Shown here: piece by piece, positions 9,064 through 17,133 of the stretch
Layout: each line of letters begins with the position of its first letter
Position numbering within the stretch: the stretch's first letter is position 1
Source of the DNA: Hyalangium gracile
Lineage (GTDB): Bacteria; Myxococcota; Myxococcia; Myxococcales; Myxococcaceae
Direction of reading: 5' to 3'
NCBI RefSeq assembly: GCF_020103725.1
Contig: NZ_JAHXBG010000010.1
Span: 62,001-126,000 of the forward strand
Length of the DNA stretch: 64,000 nucleotides
Notes under the pieces: model-generated
The model's input: only the letters and a program-made list of their open reading frames with translations
Told to the model about the DNA's origin: nothing
Databases searched by the model: none
Position numbers and translations under genes: made by a program

Positions 9064-9291
9064 ATGTCGAGACCTGGTGCCGCCGCCCTGTTGTCGTTCT
9101 TCATCCCCGGTGTGGGTCAGATCTACAACGGGGACATCCTGCGCGGGGTCTTCTGGCTCATCATCACGCCGGGCTTCTGGCTGGGCACCGGCGGCCTGCT
9201 GGGCTGGGTGTGCCACATCATCGCCGCGGCCACCGCGTACAACCGCGCCGAGGTGAAGGAGCGGGCCCGACTGCCCGCCTCCGCCTGGTAG
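9064..9291 (+). CDS. Small TM2-like membrane protein
   Basis: A protein of 75 residues. The sequence starts with a PGAAALLSFFIPGVGQIYNG pattern, the hallmark of TM2/DUF5683-type small membrane proteins (Pro-Gly-hydrophobic-GxGQxYxG), followed by a second hydrophobic hairpin (GVFWLIITPGFWLGTGGLLG) and a short charged tail. The ATG at 9064 has AAGGAGGAAG about 10 bases upstream. Such proteins are often encoded beside signalling or secretion genes, but their function is unknown. It ends 1 base before the convergent HAD gene. Confidence 0.75.
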   Translation: MSRPGAAALLSFFIPGVGQIYNGDILRGVFWLIITPGFWLGTGGLLGWVCHIIAAATAYNRAEVKERARLPASAW

Positions 9292-9292
9292 C

Positions 9293-9952
9293 TCACCCCT
9301 TCGCCGAGCGGAGCACCGCGAGCAGCTCGTCCGCCGTGGTGGCGAGCGCTCGCGCCCCCTCGGCGCGCAGCTCCTCGGCGCTCCGGAAGCCCCAGGTGAC
9401 GCCGACGCCGTACATGCCCGCGTTGCGCGCGGTGTTCATGTCCACCGAGGTGTCGCCCACGAAGGCGCACTCCGCGGGCGCCGCGCCCAGCTCCGTGGCC
9501 ACCGCCAGCGCGGCGGTGGGGTCCGGCTTGCGCGGCACTCCTGGCCGCTCGCCGTAGATGGCGGTGAAGGGAACCCCCGGCAGCAGCCCCTCCACCAGCC
9601 TCCGGGTGAAGGCATCCGCCTTGTTGCTCAGCACCGCCAGCCGCACGTCCTCGGCGGCCAGCTGCGAGAGCACGGCGGGGATGCCCGGAAACGGCCGGGT
9701 CCGGTCGAACAGGTGGTCCTCGTAGTACGCGCGGTAGGCCGCCAGGATGGAGTCATGCAGCGCCACCTGGTCCGGGGGCGTGGCCTTGCGCACGAGCACC
9801 CTCACGCCCTCGCCCACGTAGTGGCGGTAGTCGTCCACCGGGTGGGTGGGCAGGCCGTGCGAGGCGAGCGAGTGGTTCATCGCCGCGGCGATGTCCGCGA
9901 GCGAGTCCACCAGCGTCCCGTCGAGATCGAAGATGGCGGCGCGCAGGTGCAT
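9293..9952 (-). CDS. HAD phosphatase, phosphoglycolate phosphatase (Gph) type
   Basis: A protein of 219 residues, typical of Gph. The ATG at 9950-9952 follows GAGGAGGGGC. It has motif I FDLDGTLVDS at 9-18, motif II LSNKAD, motif III RKPDPT and motif IV FVGDTSVD with the flanking NTARNAG. The DGTLVDSLxDIAxAxN opening and the KPDPxxAL stretch match phosphoglycolate phosphatases closely. It probably removes 2-phosphoglycolate produced by DNA repair, or acts on a similar phosphate ester. It is downstream of the agl operon on the same strand with an 80-base gap; co-transcription is possible but not needed. Confidence 0.88.
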   Translation of the reverse strand: MHLRAAIFDLDGTLVDSLADIAAAMNHSLASHGLPTHPVDDYRHYVGEGVRVLVRKATPPDQVALHDSILAAYRAYYEDHLFDRTRPFPGIPAVLSQLAAEDVRLAVLSNKADAFTRRLVEGLLPGVPFTAIYGERPGVPRKPDPTAALAVATELGAAPAECAFVGDTSVDMNTARNAGMYGVGVTWGFRSAEELRAEGARALATTADELLAVLRSAKG

Positions 9953-10031
9953 GCCCCTCCTCAAACACGAACGCCCCGGCCAGACAAGGCCGAGGCGTCC
10001 AGGGACTGCCAGAGTGTTCGCGCCGCCAGCT

Positions 10032-10610
10032 TTACGGGTGGGCCGCGGCCGTGGCGGGCGCGTCACCGGCCTTGGTGAGCACCGCGAAGTTGATGTTGCC
10101 GTAGCCCGCGGTGGCGCAGCTGAACATCACCCGCTTGATGATCTTGAACTCCACCTCCTTGTGGGCCTGGATGTTCACGTCGCCCTTGAAGGTGTTGCCC
10201 TCGCCGCCGCCCGCCATGGCGTGCAGGTCCTCGAACTGCTTCTTCATGTCCCGGAGCTTCTCCTCCAGGGCGGGGATGTTGAGATACTCGTCCTTCACGA
10301 GGTCCTCCACCCGGCCCACGATGGTGCCCGAGATGGACACCTGCTCGTTGGAGACCATCACCACCGGGTGCATCTCCACTTCCTTGACGTTGACGCCCTC
10401 GGGCAGCTGGATGTCCTTGGTCATCATCAGCACCTCGCCCGTCGCGGAGAAGTTCGCGATGAGGAAGAGCACGATGATGACGAACATGTCCACCAGCGGG
10501 GTGATGAGCAGGTCGGCGTAGGTACCCTTCTTGCCGTGGTGACCGTGCCCGAACACCTTCGAGTGCTCGAGCCGCTTGCCGTAGCGCTTACCGGGAGACT
10601 TGATGGCCAT
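10032..10610 (-). CDS. aglS: ExbD/TolR-family gliding motor subunit, AglS candidate
   Basis: A protein of 192 residues with one N-terminal membrane helix (ITPLVDMFVIIVLFLIANF) holding the proton-path Asp at residue 41, then a periplasmic domain about 130 residues long. It is longer than the usual TolR/ExbD and ends in an Ala-rich tail. It is the third gene of a TolQ-TolR-TolR operon. In M. xanthus only a few TolQR sets have two TolR subunits; AglR-AglQ-AglS, which powers adventurous gliding by proton flow, is the best match by gene order. The symbol rests on order and synteny with traAB, not on an alignment. Confidence 0.7.
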   Translation of the reverse strand: MAIKSPGKRYGKRLEHSKVFGHGHHGKKGTYADLLITPLVDMFVIIVLFLIANFSATGEVLMMTKDIQLPEGVNVKEVEMHPVVMVSNEQVSISGTIVGRVEDLVKDEYLNIPALEEKLRDMKKQFEDLHAMAGGGEGNTFKGDVNIQAHKEVEFKIIKRVMFSCATAGYGNINFAVLTKAGDAPATAAAHP

Positions 10611-10649
10611 GACTTGTCCTGAACTCGAATCCTTGCGTGAGCGAGCCTG

Positions 10650-11135
10650 TCAGCCCGCGGCCATCACCGAAACCTGCGGGAGCTGACTGCCCATGCACTC
10701 GTCGATGATGCGCACCAGCACGTCGTACTGAACCCTGTCGTCGGTCTGCAGCGTGATGGCCGACTGGTCGGGGAACTGCTCCTTGATCTGCTTGAAGCGC
10801 TCGATGAGCTTGGTCATGTCCAGCTTGCCCTTCTCATTGCGCGTGATGGGGATGGGCTCGAAGGAGCTCTGATCCGCGGTGAGCACCATCTGCTCGGGCG
10901 TGATGGCCAGGGTGAGCTGCACCGTCTTGGTCTGCTCGGGCGGCGTCTCCTCCTGGGTGGAGGGACCTCCCGCCTGGGACACCTGGAGACGGCCGATCTG
11001 CGTCCACACGGCCGTCATGATCAGGAAGCTGATGGTCACCGCCATCAGGTCGATGAAGGGGACCAGGTTGATGGCGGTGTCGAGCGACTTCTTTCCGCCC
11101 TTGCCACCCTGCCCTATGTCCATTCCGCCGGCCAT
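10650..11135 (-). CDS. aglQ: ExbD/TolR-family gliding motor subunit, AglQ candidate
   Basis: A protein of 161 residues. The N-terminal region is Gly/Lys rich, then a single membrane helix LVPFIDLMAVTISFLIM holds Asp29, the expected proton-carrying carboxylate. I recall that the essential Asp of M. xanthus AglQ is residue 28, which fits well. The periplasmic part follows (DTQ-type LTIEQM and a Cys near the end). The ATG at 1135 of the 11 kb line (11133-11135) has GGAGG just upstream. It is the second gene between aglR and aglS, with gaps of 104 and 39 bases. It would couple proton flow to the moving focal-adhesion complex in the inner membrane. Confidence 0.75.
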   Translation of the reverse strand: MAGGMDIGQGGKGGKKSLDTAINLVPFIDLMAVTISFLIMTAVWTQIGRLQVSQAGGPSTQEETPPEQTKTVQLTLAITPEQMVLTADQSSFEPIPITRNEKGKLDMTKLIERFKQIKEQFPDQSAITLQTDDRVQYDVLVRIIDECMGSQLPQVSVMAAG

Positions 11136-11239
11136 GACAACCTCCGCTCTGCGCTACGACATCGAAGAAGAAAGAAAGACGACGGGCGCGGCCGTCCGTC
11201 CCGAAGGACCAGACAACGGGCGCGCGCCCAGGTTCCGGA

Positions 11240-11980
11240 CTACTCCTCGCCGTGACCAGCGGCCGCGGGGATGTTCAGGTTCTTGAACTTGTCGCGGTTG
11301 GTGACGATGAGGTTGAGCACCGAGACGCTCGTCTCGTTGATGTCGTTGATGATGCCCTGGGTGCGGCCCTGGAGCACCGAGAAGGCGATCAGCGCCGGGA
11401 TGGCCGTCAGCAGCCCGAAGCCCGTGCAGTTCATGGCTTCCGAGATACCGTTGGCGAGAATCGTCGCCTTGTCGGCCGGGTTCACGTTGGCCACCGCCTC
11501 GAAGCAGGAGATGAGGCCGGACACCGTGCCGAGCAGACCGGCGAGCATCGCCGCGTTGCCGAGCATGGCGAGGTAGCCGGTGCGCGCCTCGATCTTCGGC
11601 GTCTCGCGCAGGCTGGCCTCGTCCAGGGCGGCCTGGACCTCCTCCTGGCCCTTGGGGACGTTCATCAGGCCCGCCTTGATGACGGCGGTCAGCGGGGTGG
11701 CCTTCTGGCCGGCCACGTAGTTGATGGCCTTGTCCAGGTCACCCGCGTAGATGTGCTTCTTCAGGCCGCGGAGGAAGCCCTCCTTGTTGATGGAGGACTT
11801 GACGAACAGGACGATCGTCCGCTCCACGATGATGGCCAGGGCGATGACGGCGCACACGGCGATGGGGTACATACCCCACTGGCCCGCCTCCCAGCGACGA
11901 GCGACCTCCTCGAAGAAGGTGCGGTTGGACCCTCCCTCCGAAGCCAGCACGGACAGATTCGCTACAAACCCCAGATTCAT
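11240..11980 (-). CDS. aglR: TolQ/MotA/ExbB-family gliding motor channel, AglR candidate
   Basis: A protein of 246 residues with three membrane helices: about 36-61 (MYPIAVCAVIALAIIVERT), about 140-165 (LAMLGNAAMLAGLLGTVSGL) and about 185-210 (FGLLTAIPALIAFSVLQG). The LGLLGTVxGxxxxF and TxxGLxxAIPA motifs define the TolQ/ExbB family. The start ATG at 11978-11980 follows CCGGAGG. It leads the operon aglR-aglQ-aglS. It should form the proton channel of the gliding motor with the two TolR-like proteins. Another TolQ system of the organism cannot be excluded by sequence alone. Confidence 0.75.
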   Translation of the reverse strand: MNLGFVANLSVLASEGGSNRTFFEEVARRWEAGQWGMYPIAVCAVIALAIIVERTIVLFVKSSINKEGFLRGLKKHIYAGDLDKAINYVAGQKATPLTAVIKAGLMNVPKGQEEVQAALDEASLRETPKIEARTGYLAMLGNAAMLAGLLGTVSGLISCFEAVANVNPADKATILANGISEAMNCTGFGLLTAIPALIAFSVLQGRTQGIINDINETSVSVLNLIVTNRDKFKNLNIPAAAGHGEE

Positions 11981-12279
11981 CGCTTGTTGCCTCCGGATAG
12001 GCGGCCCTGGTCTCTCGGGCCTTCCACGTCTGACACCCTCACCGAGTAGAGGTTCCCTCGGGGAAGAAAGTCAGTCTTGGATGTTGAAAACGTGGGGCCG
12101 ACTTTAGGAACGCCCCCCTGGAGTGTCAAGGCGACCACCCTGCGTTAGCTATTGAAATCGCACGGGAAATTTGCGTCCAGTCCAGGGCTTGACGGATCGC
12201 AACATGGGTAACGGGGCACCAGATGTGGTGCCTGGTCGGGTGCTTGGGTCCCCCAAGGGCTCGTGGTAAGCGCGCCAGC

Positions 12280-13170
12280 ATGGCGAGGAAGCGGATAGGC
12301 GAGATCCTCCTGGAGCGCGGCGCGATCACGCCGGCGCAGCTCGAGGCGGGGCTCAAGGCGCAGCGGCAGACCCAGCAGCGGTTGGGGACGACGCTGGTGA
12401 GCCAGGGCGCGATCACCGAGCCCATGCTGGTGCAGGCGCTGAGCGAGGCGCTGGAGATACCGGTGGTGAATCTGGCGGCCGTCACCCCGGACTGGGCGGC
12501 GGTGCACCTGATGCGCGCGCGCTTCTGCGAGCAGCACGAGATGTTCCCCTATGCGCTGGAGAACGTGGGCGGGAAGCGGCGGCTGGTGGTGGCCATGGCG
12601 GACCCGCTCAACCAGTCGGCCATCGAGGAGATCGAGTTCACCACCGGGCTGAAGGCGAGCCCCCGGGTGGCGGCGCTGTCCGCGGTGCGCGCGGCCATCC
12701 TGCGCTACTACCACAAGGTCGCCCCCACCCCGGCGGCGAGCCCCAGCCGCGCGGCGCCGGCCACGGCGCGTCCCTCGGCGACGCGGGCAGCCGCGCAGCG
12801 TCCGGCGGCGCCCGTGACGGCCTCGAAGGCCCAGCCTCCGGACGACGATGACGAGGAGGTCATCATCGGCGAGGAGGTGGGTCCGGGCGAGCACACGGCG
12901 CGCACCTCCCTGGCGGAGCTCATCCGCAAGCGCGAGGAGCAGCGGCGCCGCAAGCGGGGTCAGGGCGAGGCCAAGGGCCGCTCCGCGGGCGGCTCGGCGG
13001 TGCTCGATGACCTGGCGGACCTCTTCGGCGAGCTGCGCGAGGAGCCGGACCGGGTGGAGGAGCTGGAGCGCAAGTTCTGGGCGCTGATGCGCATCATGGC
13101 GCGCAAGGGGCTCCTCACGAAGGAGGAGTTCACCCGCGAGCTGGACGACACGGACGAGAAGAAGGGCTGA
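12280..13170 (+). CDS. Standalone MshEN-domain protein, candidate c-di-GMP receptor
   Basis: A protein of 296 residues. The N-terminal part has two 24-residue motifs (residues 5-28, RIGEILLERGAITP..., and 34-57, RLGTTLVSQGAITE...) separated by exactly five residues. This 24-5-24 layout with R(L/I)G at each start is the published c-di-GMP binding pattern of MshE/GspE N-terminal domains. The usual secretion ATPase is absent. After about residue 150 there is an Ala/Pro linker, an acidic stretch (DDDDEEVIIGEE) and a charged helical tail. I chose the ATG at 12280 because the motif then starts at residue 5. It is divergent from aglR, with 299 bases between. Confidence 0.8.
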   Translation: MARKRIGEILLERGAITPAQLEAGLKAQRQTQQRLGTTLVSQGAITEPMLVQALSEALEIPVVNLAAVTPDWAAVHLMRARFCEQHEMFPYALENVGGKRRLVVAMADPLNQSAIEEIEFTTGLKASPRVAALSAVRAAILRYYHKVAPTPAASPSRAAPATARPSATRAAAQRPAAPVTASKAQPPDDDDEEVIIGEEVGPGEHTARTSLAELIRKREEQRRRKRGQGEAKGRSAGGSAVLDDLADLFGELREEPDRVEELERKFWALMRIMARKGLLTKEEFTRELDDTDEKKG

Positions 13171-13191
13171 GGCGCCCCGCTCCGGTCGTCC

Positions 13192-15117
13192 TCACTGCGG
13201 GGGGATGGGCAGGCGCAGGGTGAAGGCCGTGCCCTCGCCCAGCGTGCTGTCCACGGTGATGCGGCCGCCGTGGCTCTCGACGATGCCCTGCACGATGGAG
13301 AGCCCCAGCCCCGTGCCCTTCCCCTCCTCCTTGGTGGTGAAGAAGGGATCGAAGATGCGGCTGAGGTGCTTCGGGTCGATGCCGGTGCCCGTGTCGCGCA
13401 CCTCCGCCACCACCTCCTGGCCCTCGCGCCGCGTGCGGAGCGACACCTGGCCGCCCGGCTTCATCGCGTGGCAGGCGTTGGTGATGAGGTTGACGAACAC
13501 CTGGGCCAGGTTGGCGCGCACCGCGGAGATGGGCGGCAGATCCGTGGCGTACTCGCGGCGCACGCTCACCTTGGCCTGCCCCACCACGTGCTCGCAGTAG
13601 CCGACCGCCTGGTCGAGGATGGCGTTGAGCTGGATCTTCTCCGGCTTGTCCTTCGCCGGCCGCGCGTAGGAGACCAGATCCTTGGTGAAGCGCAGGATGC
13701 GCTGGCTGCTCTCCTGGATCTTCCGCAGCTTCTCGATGTCCGCGGGAGGAGCGTCCGGGCGCATGCGCGCGTTCATCAGCAGCGACTCGCTGTAGGCGGC
13801 CACCGCCGTCATCGGGTTGTTGATCTCGTGCACCACGCTGGCGGCGAGCTGCCCGATGGAGGCCAGCTTCTCCGCGTGGACGATGCGCTTCTCCAGCTCC
13901 TTGAGGACGGTGATGTCCTGCCCGATGGCGATGACGCCCTCCACCTCTCCCTGGGGCGTGAGCACGGTGGAGGTGGCGAAGGCCACTCGCACCTCGCCGC
14001 CGCGAGCGCGCAGCCGTGTCTCGAAGGTGTTGGCCGACTCGCCCTGCATGGCCGCGGCGATGATGGAGCTGACGCGCAGCTGCTCGCTCTCGGGGATGAA
14101 GGAGAGCAGGTCCTTGCCCAGCACCTCCTCCTTGGTGAAGCCGGTGAGCGCGGACAGGGCCTGGTTGAAGACCACCACCTGCTTGTCCCGGTTGGCCACC
14201 AGGATGAGCGCGTTGGCCTTCTCCAGTAGATCCTCCAGGTACTTGCGCACGAACGTCAGCTCGTCGATGAGCTTGGCGTTTCGCACCGCCACGGCCACCT
14301 GGTTGGCCAGCTGCAGGAGCACCCGCTCGTCGTGGACGATGTCCGCCTCGAGCCCCTCCGGGTACTCCATGTTGACGGCGCCGAAGAGCTGGCCGCTGGC
14401 CACCAGCGGAGCGCTCACGCTCTGGGTGGTGCCGATGAAGAGCAGCGGCACCTCGCGCGCCACCACCACGCGCCCCTCGGGCAGCGAGGAGACCGCCAGG
14501 TGCGTCTTGGCCACCGCGCTCTGCTTGAGCACGAGCGGCTCGTGCGCGCCCTCCTTCAGCCGCCCCTCCGCGTAGAGCGAGGTGAGACCTCCGGTGCGCG
14601 CGTCCACGATGCGGATGCAGAAGGTGCGGCCGGGGAACAGCTCCTTCACCCCGAGTGCCACCGCCGCCACCAGCTCCTCCTCGCCGGTGGCCTCGGCCAC
14701 GCTGCGGCTGAGGTCCAGCAGCACGCCCTCCGTGCGGGCCTGCTCCAGCAGCGCGCGCTCGGCCACCATCAGCCGGCCCGGCTCCAGCTGGCCGCGCACC
14801 GCCACCGTGTCGCCTCGCCGCGACACCGTCACCTTCACGCTGCGACGGCCCTGCAGCTCCACCTCCACGTCCGAGCTGGTGCCCTCCTCCAGCCCCTGGC
14901 TCGGCGTCTGGGCGAGGGCCTCGGCCACCGTGGCCATCATGGACTCGGCCGTGATGCCGTGGGCGCCACAGAAGCGCTCGAAGGCGGGGTTGGCCGCCTG
15001 CAGCCGCAGGGCGGCGTCACACAGGGCGAGCGGCTCCTCCAGCAGCTCGAAGAGGGTCTGGAATGCCTCCGGCGTCGGGCCGCCGGACATGCGCAGCACG
15101 CGAGAGTCACTCTTCAT
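13192..15117 (-). CDS. Soluble sensor histidine kinase (PAS-GAF-PAS-HisKA-HATPase)
   Basis: A protein of 641 residues without membrane segments. A PAS-like domain lies at about 15-110, a GAF domain at about 130-285, a second PAS at about 285-405, then HisKA with His430 (VVHEINNPMTAV) and an HATPase_c domain with the N box (NLITNACHAM), DTGTGI at 576-581, DPFFTTK and GTGLGLSIVQ. All catalytic motifs are intact. Its start overlaps the stop of the upstream sensor gene by 11 bases, so the two are translationally coupled. No receiver domain is attached, so the phosphate must go to a response regulator encoded elsewhere. Confidence 0.92.
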   Translation of the reverse strand: MKSDSRVLRMSGGPTPEAFQTLFELLEEPLALCDAALRLQAANPAFERFCGAHGITAESMMATVAEALAQTPSQGLEEGTSSDVEVELQGRRSVKVTVSRRGDTVAVRGQLEPGRLMVAERALLEQARTEGVLLDLSRSVAEATGEEELVAAVALGVKELFPGRTFCIRIVDARTGGLTSLYAEGRLKEGAHEPLVLKQSAVAKTHLAVSSLPEGRVVVAREVPLLFIGTTQSVSAPLVASGQLFGAVNMEYPEGLEADIVHDERVLLQLANQVAVAVRNAKLIDELTFVRKYLEDLLEKANALILVANRDKQVVVFNQALSALTGFTKEEVLGKDLLSFIPESEQLRVSSIIAAAMQGESANTFETRLRARGGEVRVAFATSTVLTPQGEVEGVIAIGQDITVLKELEKRIVHAEKLASIGQLAASVVHEINNPMTAVAAYSESLLMNARMRPDAPPADIEKLRKIQESSQRILRFTKDLVSYARPAKDKPEKIQLNAILDQAVGYCEHVVGQAKVSVRREYATDLPPISAVRANLAQVFVNLITNACHAMKPGGQVSLRTRREGQEVVAEVRDTGTGIDPKHLSRIFDPFFTTKEEGKGTGLGLSIVQGIVESHGGRITVDSTLGEGTAFTLRLPIPPQ

Positions 15118-17077
15118 GGGAGGTCGCCTTGTCGAGGTCGAGGATGCGCTGCGTCCCCATGTAGGCCTTGGTCTCGTAGCGGGTGATCTTCCCGATCTTC
15201 CGGACGATCTCCGCCATGCGCTCGGCCTCGCGGTAGATGATGTCCACGGGCCGGTAGGCGAAGTCCTCGGGCTTGAGCTTGCGCTTGAGCAGCTCCGCGT
15301 AGCCCATCACCGAGGTGAGCGGCTGGTTGAGCTCGTGGGCGGCGGTGCCGGCCAGCGCGACGATGACGGCACTCTTCTCGCTCTCCTCCAGGCGCGTCTC
15401 CACGTCCGACAGCTTGCGCTCCAGCTGCATGCGGTCGCGCAGGTCCGTGAAGATGCCCACAGTGGCCACCTCGCGACCGCCCTCGTAGAGGATGGAGGCC
15501 GTCATGTTCACCGGGACGAGCTCGCCATTGCGGTGGATGAGGTCCTGGCGGCACATGGACAGCCGGCCGCGCCCTCCGAAGTCCGGGCTGCGCAGCTGGG
15601 CCATGATGCGCTCGGGCACGCCCTGCGGGTAGATCTGCCGGGTGGTCATCCCCGCCAGGGCCTCGTGGGCGGAGATGCCGATGATGGCCTCGGCGCCCTT
15701 GTTGAAGAGGATGATGCGGCCCTGCATGTCCGCGGCGATGATGGCGTCCACGGACGAGTCGATCAGCCGCTCCAGGAAGTCCTTGGTGTGGCGCAGCTCG
15801 TCGGCCAGCTTGCGCGGCAGCGTCACGTCCCGGAAGGAGAGGATGGTGGCGGCGCTGCCGTCCTTCAGCGGCGCGGCGGACAGCGAGAGCGTGAGGTGCC
15901 GGCTGCCCAGGGTCTGGATCTGCACGTCCACGTTGGAGCGGGCCTCGCCCCGACCGGCGGCGGCCACCATCTCCATGATGACGCCGTCATCCACCGTCTG
16001 GGCGAGCTGGAGCAGGTGGCGCCCGCGCGCCTGGTCGGCGGAGGTGTCCAGCAGCGTCTCGCCGGCGGGGTTGAGGCTGAGCACGCACGCCTTGTCGTCG
16101 AGGATGGCCACGCCCTCGCCCACGTTGGCGAAGAAGAGGCGGTAGGTGCGCAGCGCGGCGGCCTGCTCCTCGGCGGCGATGCGCGCGGACTTCTCGCGCT
16201 CCGTCTGCCCGCGCACCGTCTCCAGCACGGAGGCGTTGCGCAGCGCGATGGCGGTGGCGTGCGACACGGTGGTGAGGAAGTCGATCTCCCGCGCGGCGAA
16301 CGTCTGCCGCCGGCCCGAGGCGCGCAGCAGCAGCACGCCGCGCACCTCTCCGCGGATGGGCAACGGGAGCGCGGCGATGGCGTGGATGCCCTGGGCGGCC
16401 ACCGCGCTGTGCACTCCCTCCAGCAGCGGGTGGTTGGGGGCGTTCTCCACCACCACGGGGCGGGCCGTGCGGGCCACCTCGCGGATCTCCGGGTAGCGCG
16501 CCAGCTCGATGCGCCGGTCCTTGAGCGCCGGGTCATCGCTGGAGGCGACGATGACGCCCTCCTGCGTGTTCGTGTCCAGCATCACCAGCGAGGCGCGGGA
16601 GATGTCCAGCTGGAGCGCCAGGCGCCGCGTCACGTCGTGCAGCAGGGCCTCCACGTCCAGGCTCTCGGCGTAGTCGGCCGTCAGCTCCAGGAGCAGCGAC
16701 AGGTCCTTCTGGAGCTGGGCCTGCTCGTCGCGCTCGCGGTAGCGCTCGGCAAGGCGCTGGAGGCGGTAGGCCAGCTCGTGGGGCACGGCGCTGGTGATGA
16801 CATCGGCCGGCTTGAGCGGCTCGAGCGAGGCGAAGGCATCCTCGCCCGGATCCACCAGGGCCAGCAGCAGGGCGCGGGCGGACTCGCCGCTGTCGAGCAG
16901 CGCGGCGAGCGCCGGGCCGCTGCCAGCGGCGGTGAGGTCCACCAGGATGATGGCGGCCTCCCGCGGCTTCTCCACCACCCGCAGGCCCACTCGGTCCGCC
17001 GCGCGGATGAGCGGTTCACGAGCGGAGGAGTCCGCGGGCACCAGGGTCACAGCCAGAGCGAGATCAGAGGGGGGCAC
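15107..17077 (-). CDS. GAF-PAS-PAS sensor with HisKA-like region but no ATPase domain
   Basis: A protein of 656 residues. Residues 1-110 resemble a receiver fold (LVDLT, LLALVDPGEDAF, LKPADVI) lacking the normal acidic cluster. Then come GAF at about 140-285 and PAS domains at about 310-420 and 430-550. A HisKA-like helix pair carries His581 (AAHELNQPLTSVMGYAEL). The protein ends about 75 residues later, before any N box or G box, so it cannot bind ATP like a normal kinase. The GTG start at 17075-17077 has no obvious ribosome-binding site. Its last 11 bases overlap the next kinase, a hint that the two proteins form one signalling complex. Confidence 0.85.
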   Translation of the reverse strand: MPPSDLALAVTLVPADSSAREPLIRAADRVGLRVVEKPREAAIILVDLTAAGSGPALAALLDSGESARALLLALVDPGEDAFASLEPLKPADVITSAVPHELAYRLQRLAERYRERDEQAQLQKDLSLLLELTADYAESLDVEALLHDVTRRLALQLDISRASLVMLDTNTQEGVIVASSDDPALKDRRIELARYPEIREVARTARPVVVENAPNHPLLEGVHSAVAAQGIHAIAALPLPIRGEVRGVLLLRASGRRQTFAAREIDFLTTVSHATAIALRNASVLETVRGQTEREKSARIAAEEQAAALRTYRLFFANVGEGVAILDDKACVLSLNPAGETLLDTSADQARGRHLLQLAQTVDDGVIMEMVAAAGRGEARSNVDVQIQTLGSRHLTLSLSAAPLKDGSAATILSFRDVTLPRKLADELRHTKDFLERLIDSSVDAIIAADMQGRIILFNKGAEAIIGISAHEALAGMTTRQIYPQGVPERIMAQLRSPDFGGRGRLSMCRQDLIHRNGELVPVNMTASILYEGGREVATVGIFTDLRDRMQLERKLSDVETRLEESEKSAVIVALAGTAAHELNQPLTSVMGYAELLKRKLKPEDFAYRPVDIIYREAERMAEIVRKIGKITRYETKAYMGTQRILDLDKATSHEE

Positions 17078-17133
17078 GAAGAGGCGGGCTCCAGACGGCG
17101 ATCGCGGATCCGGAGTCTACACGTGCCCGGGTG

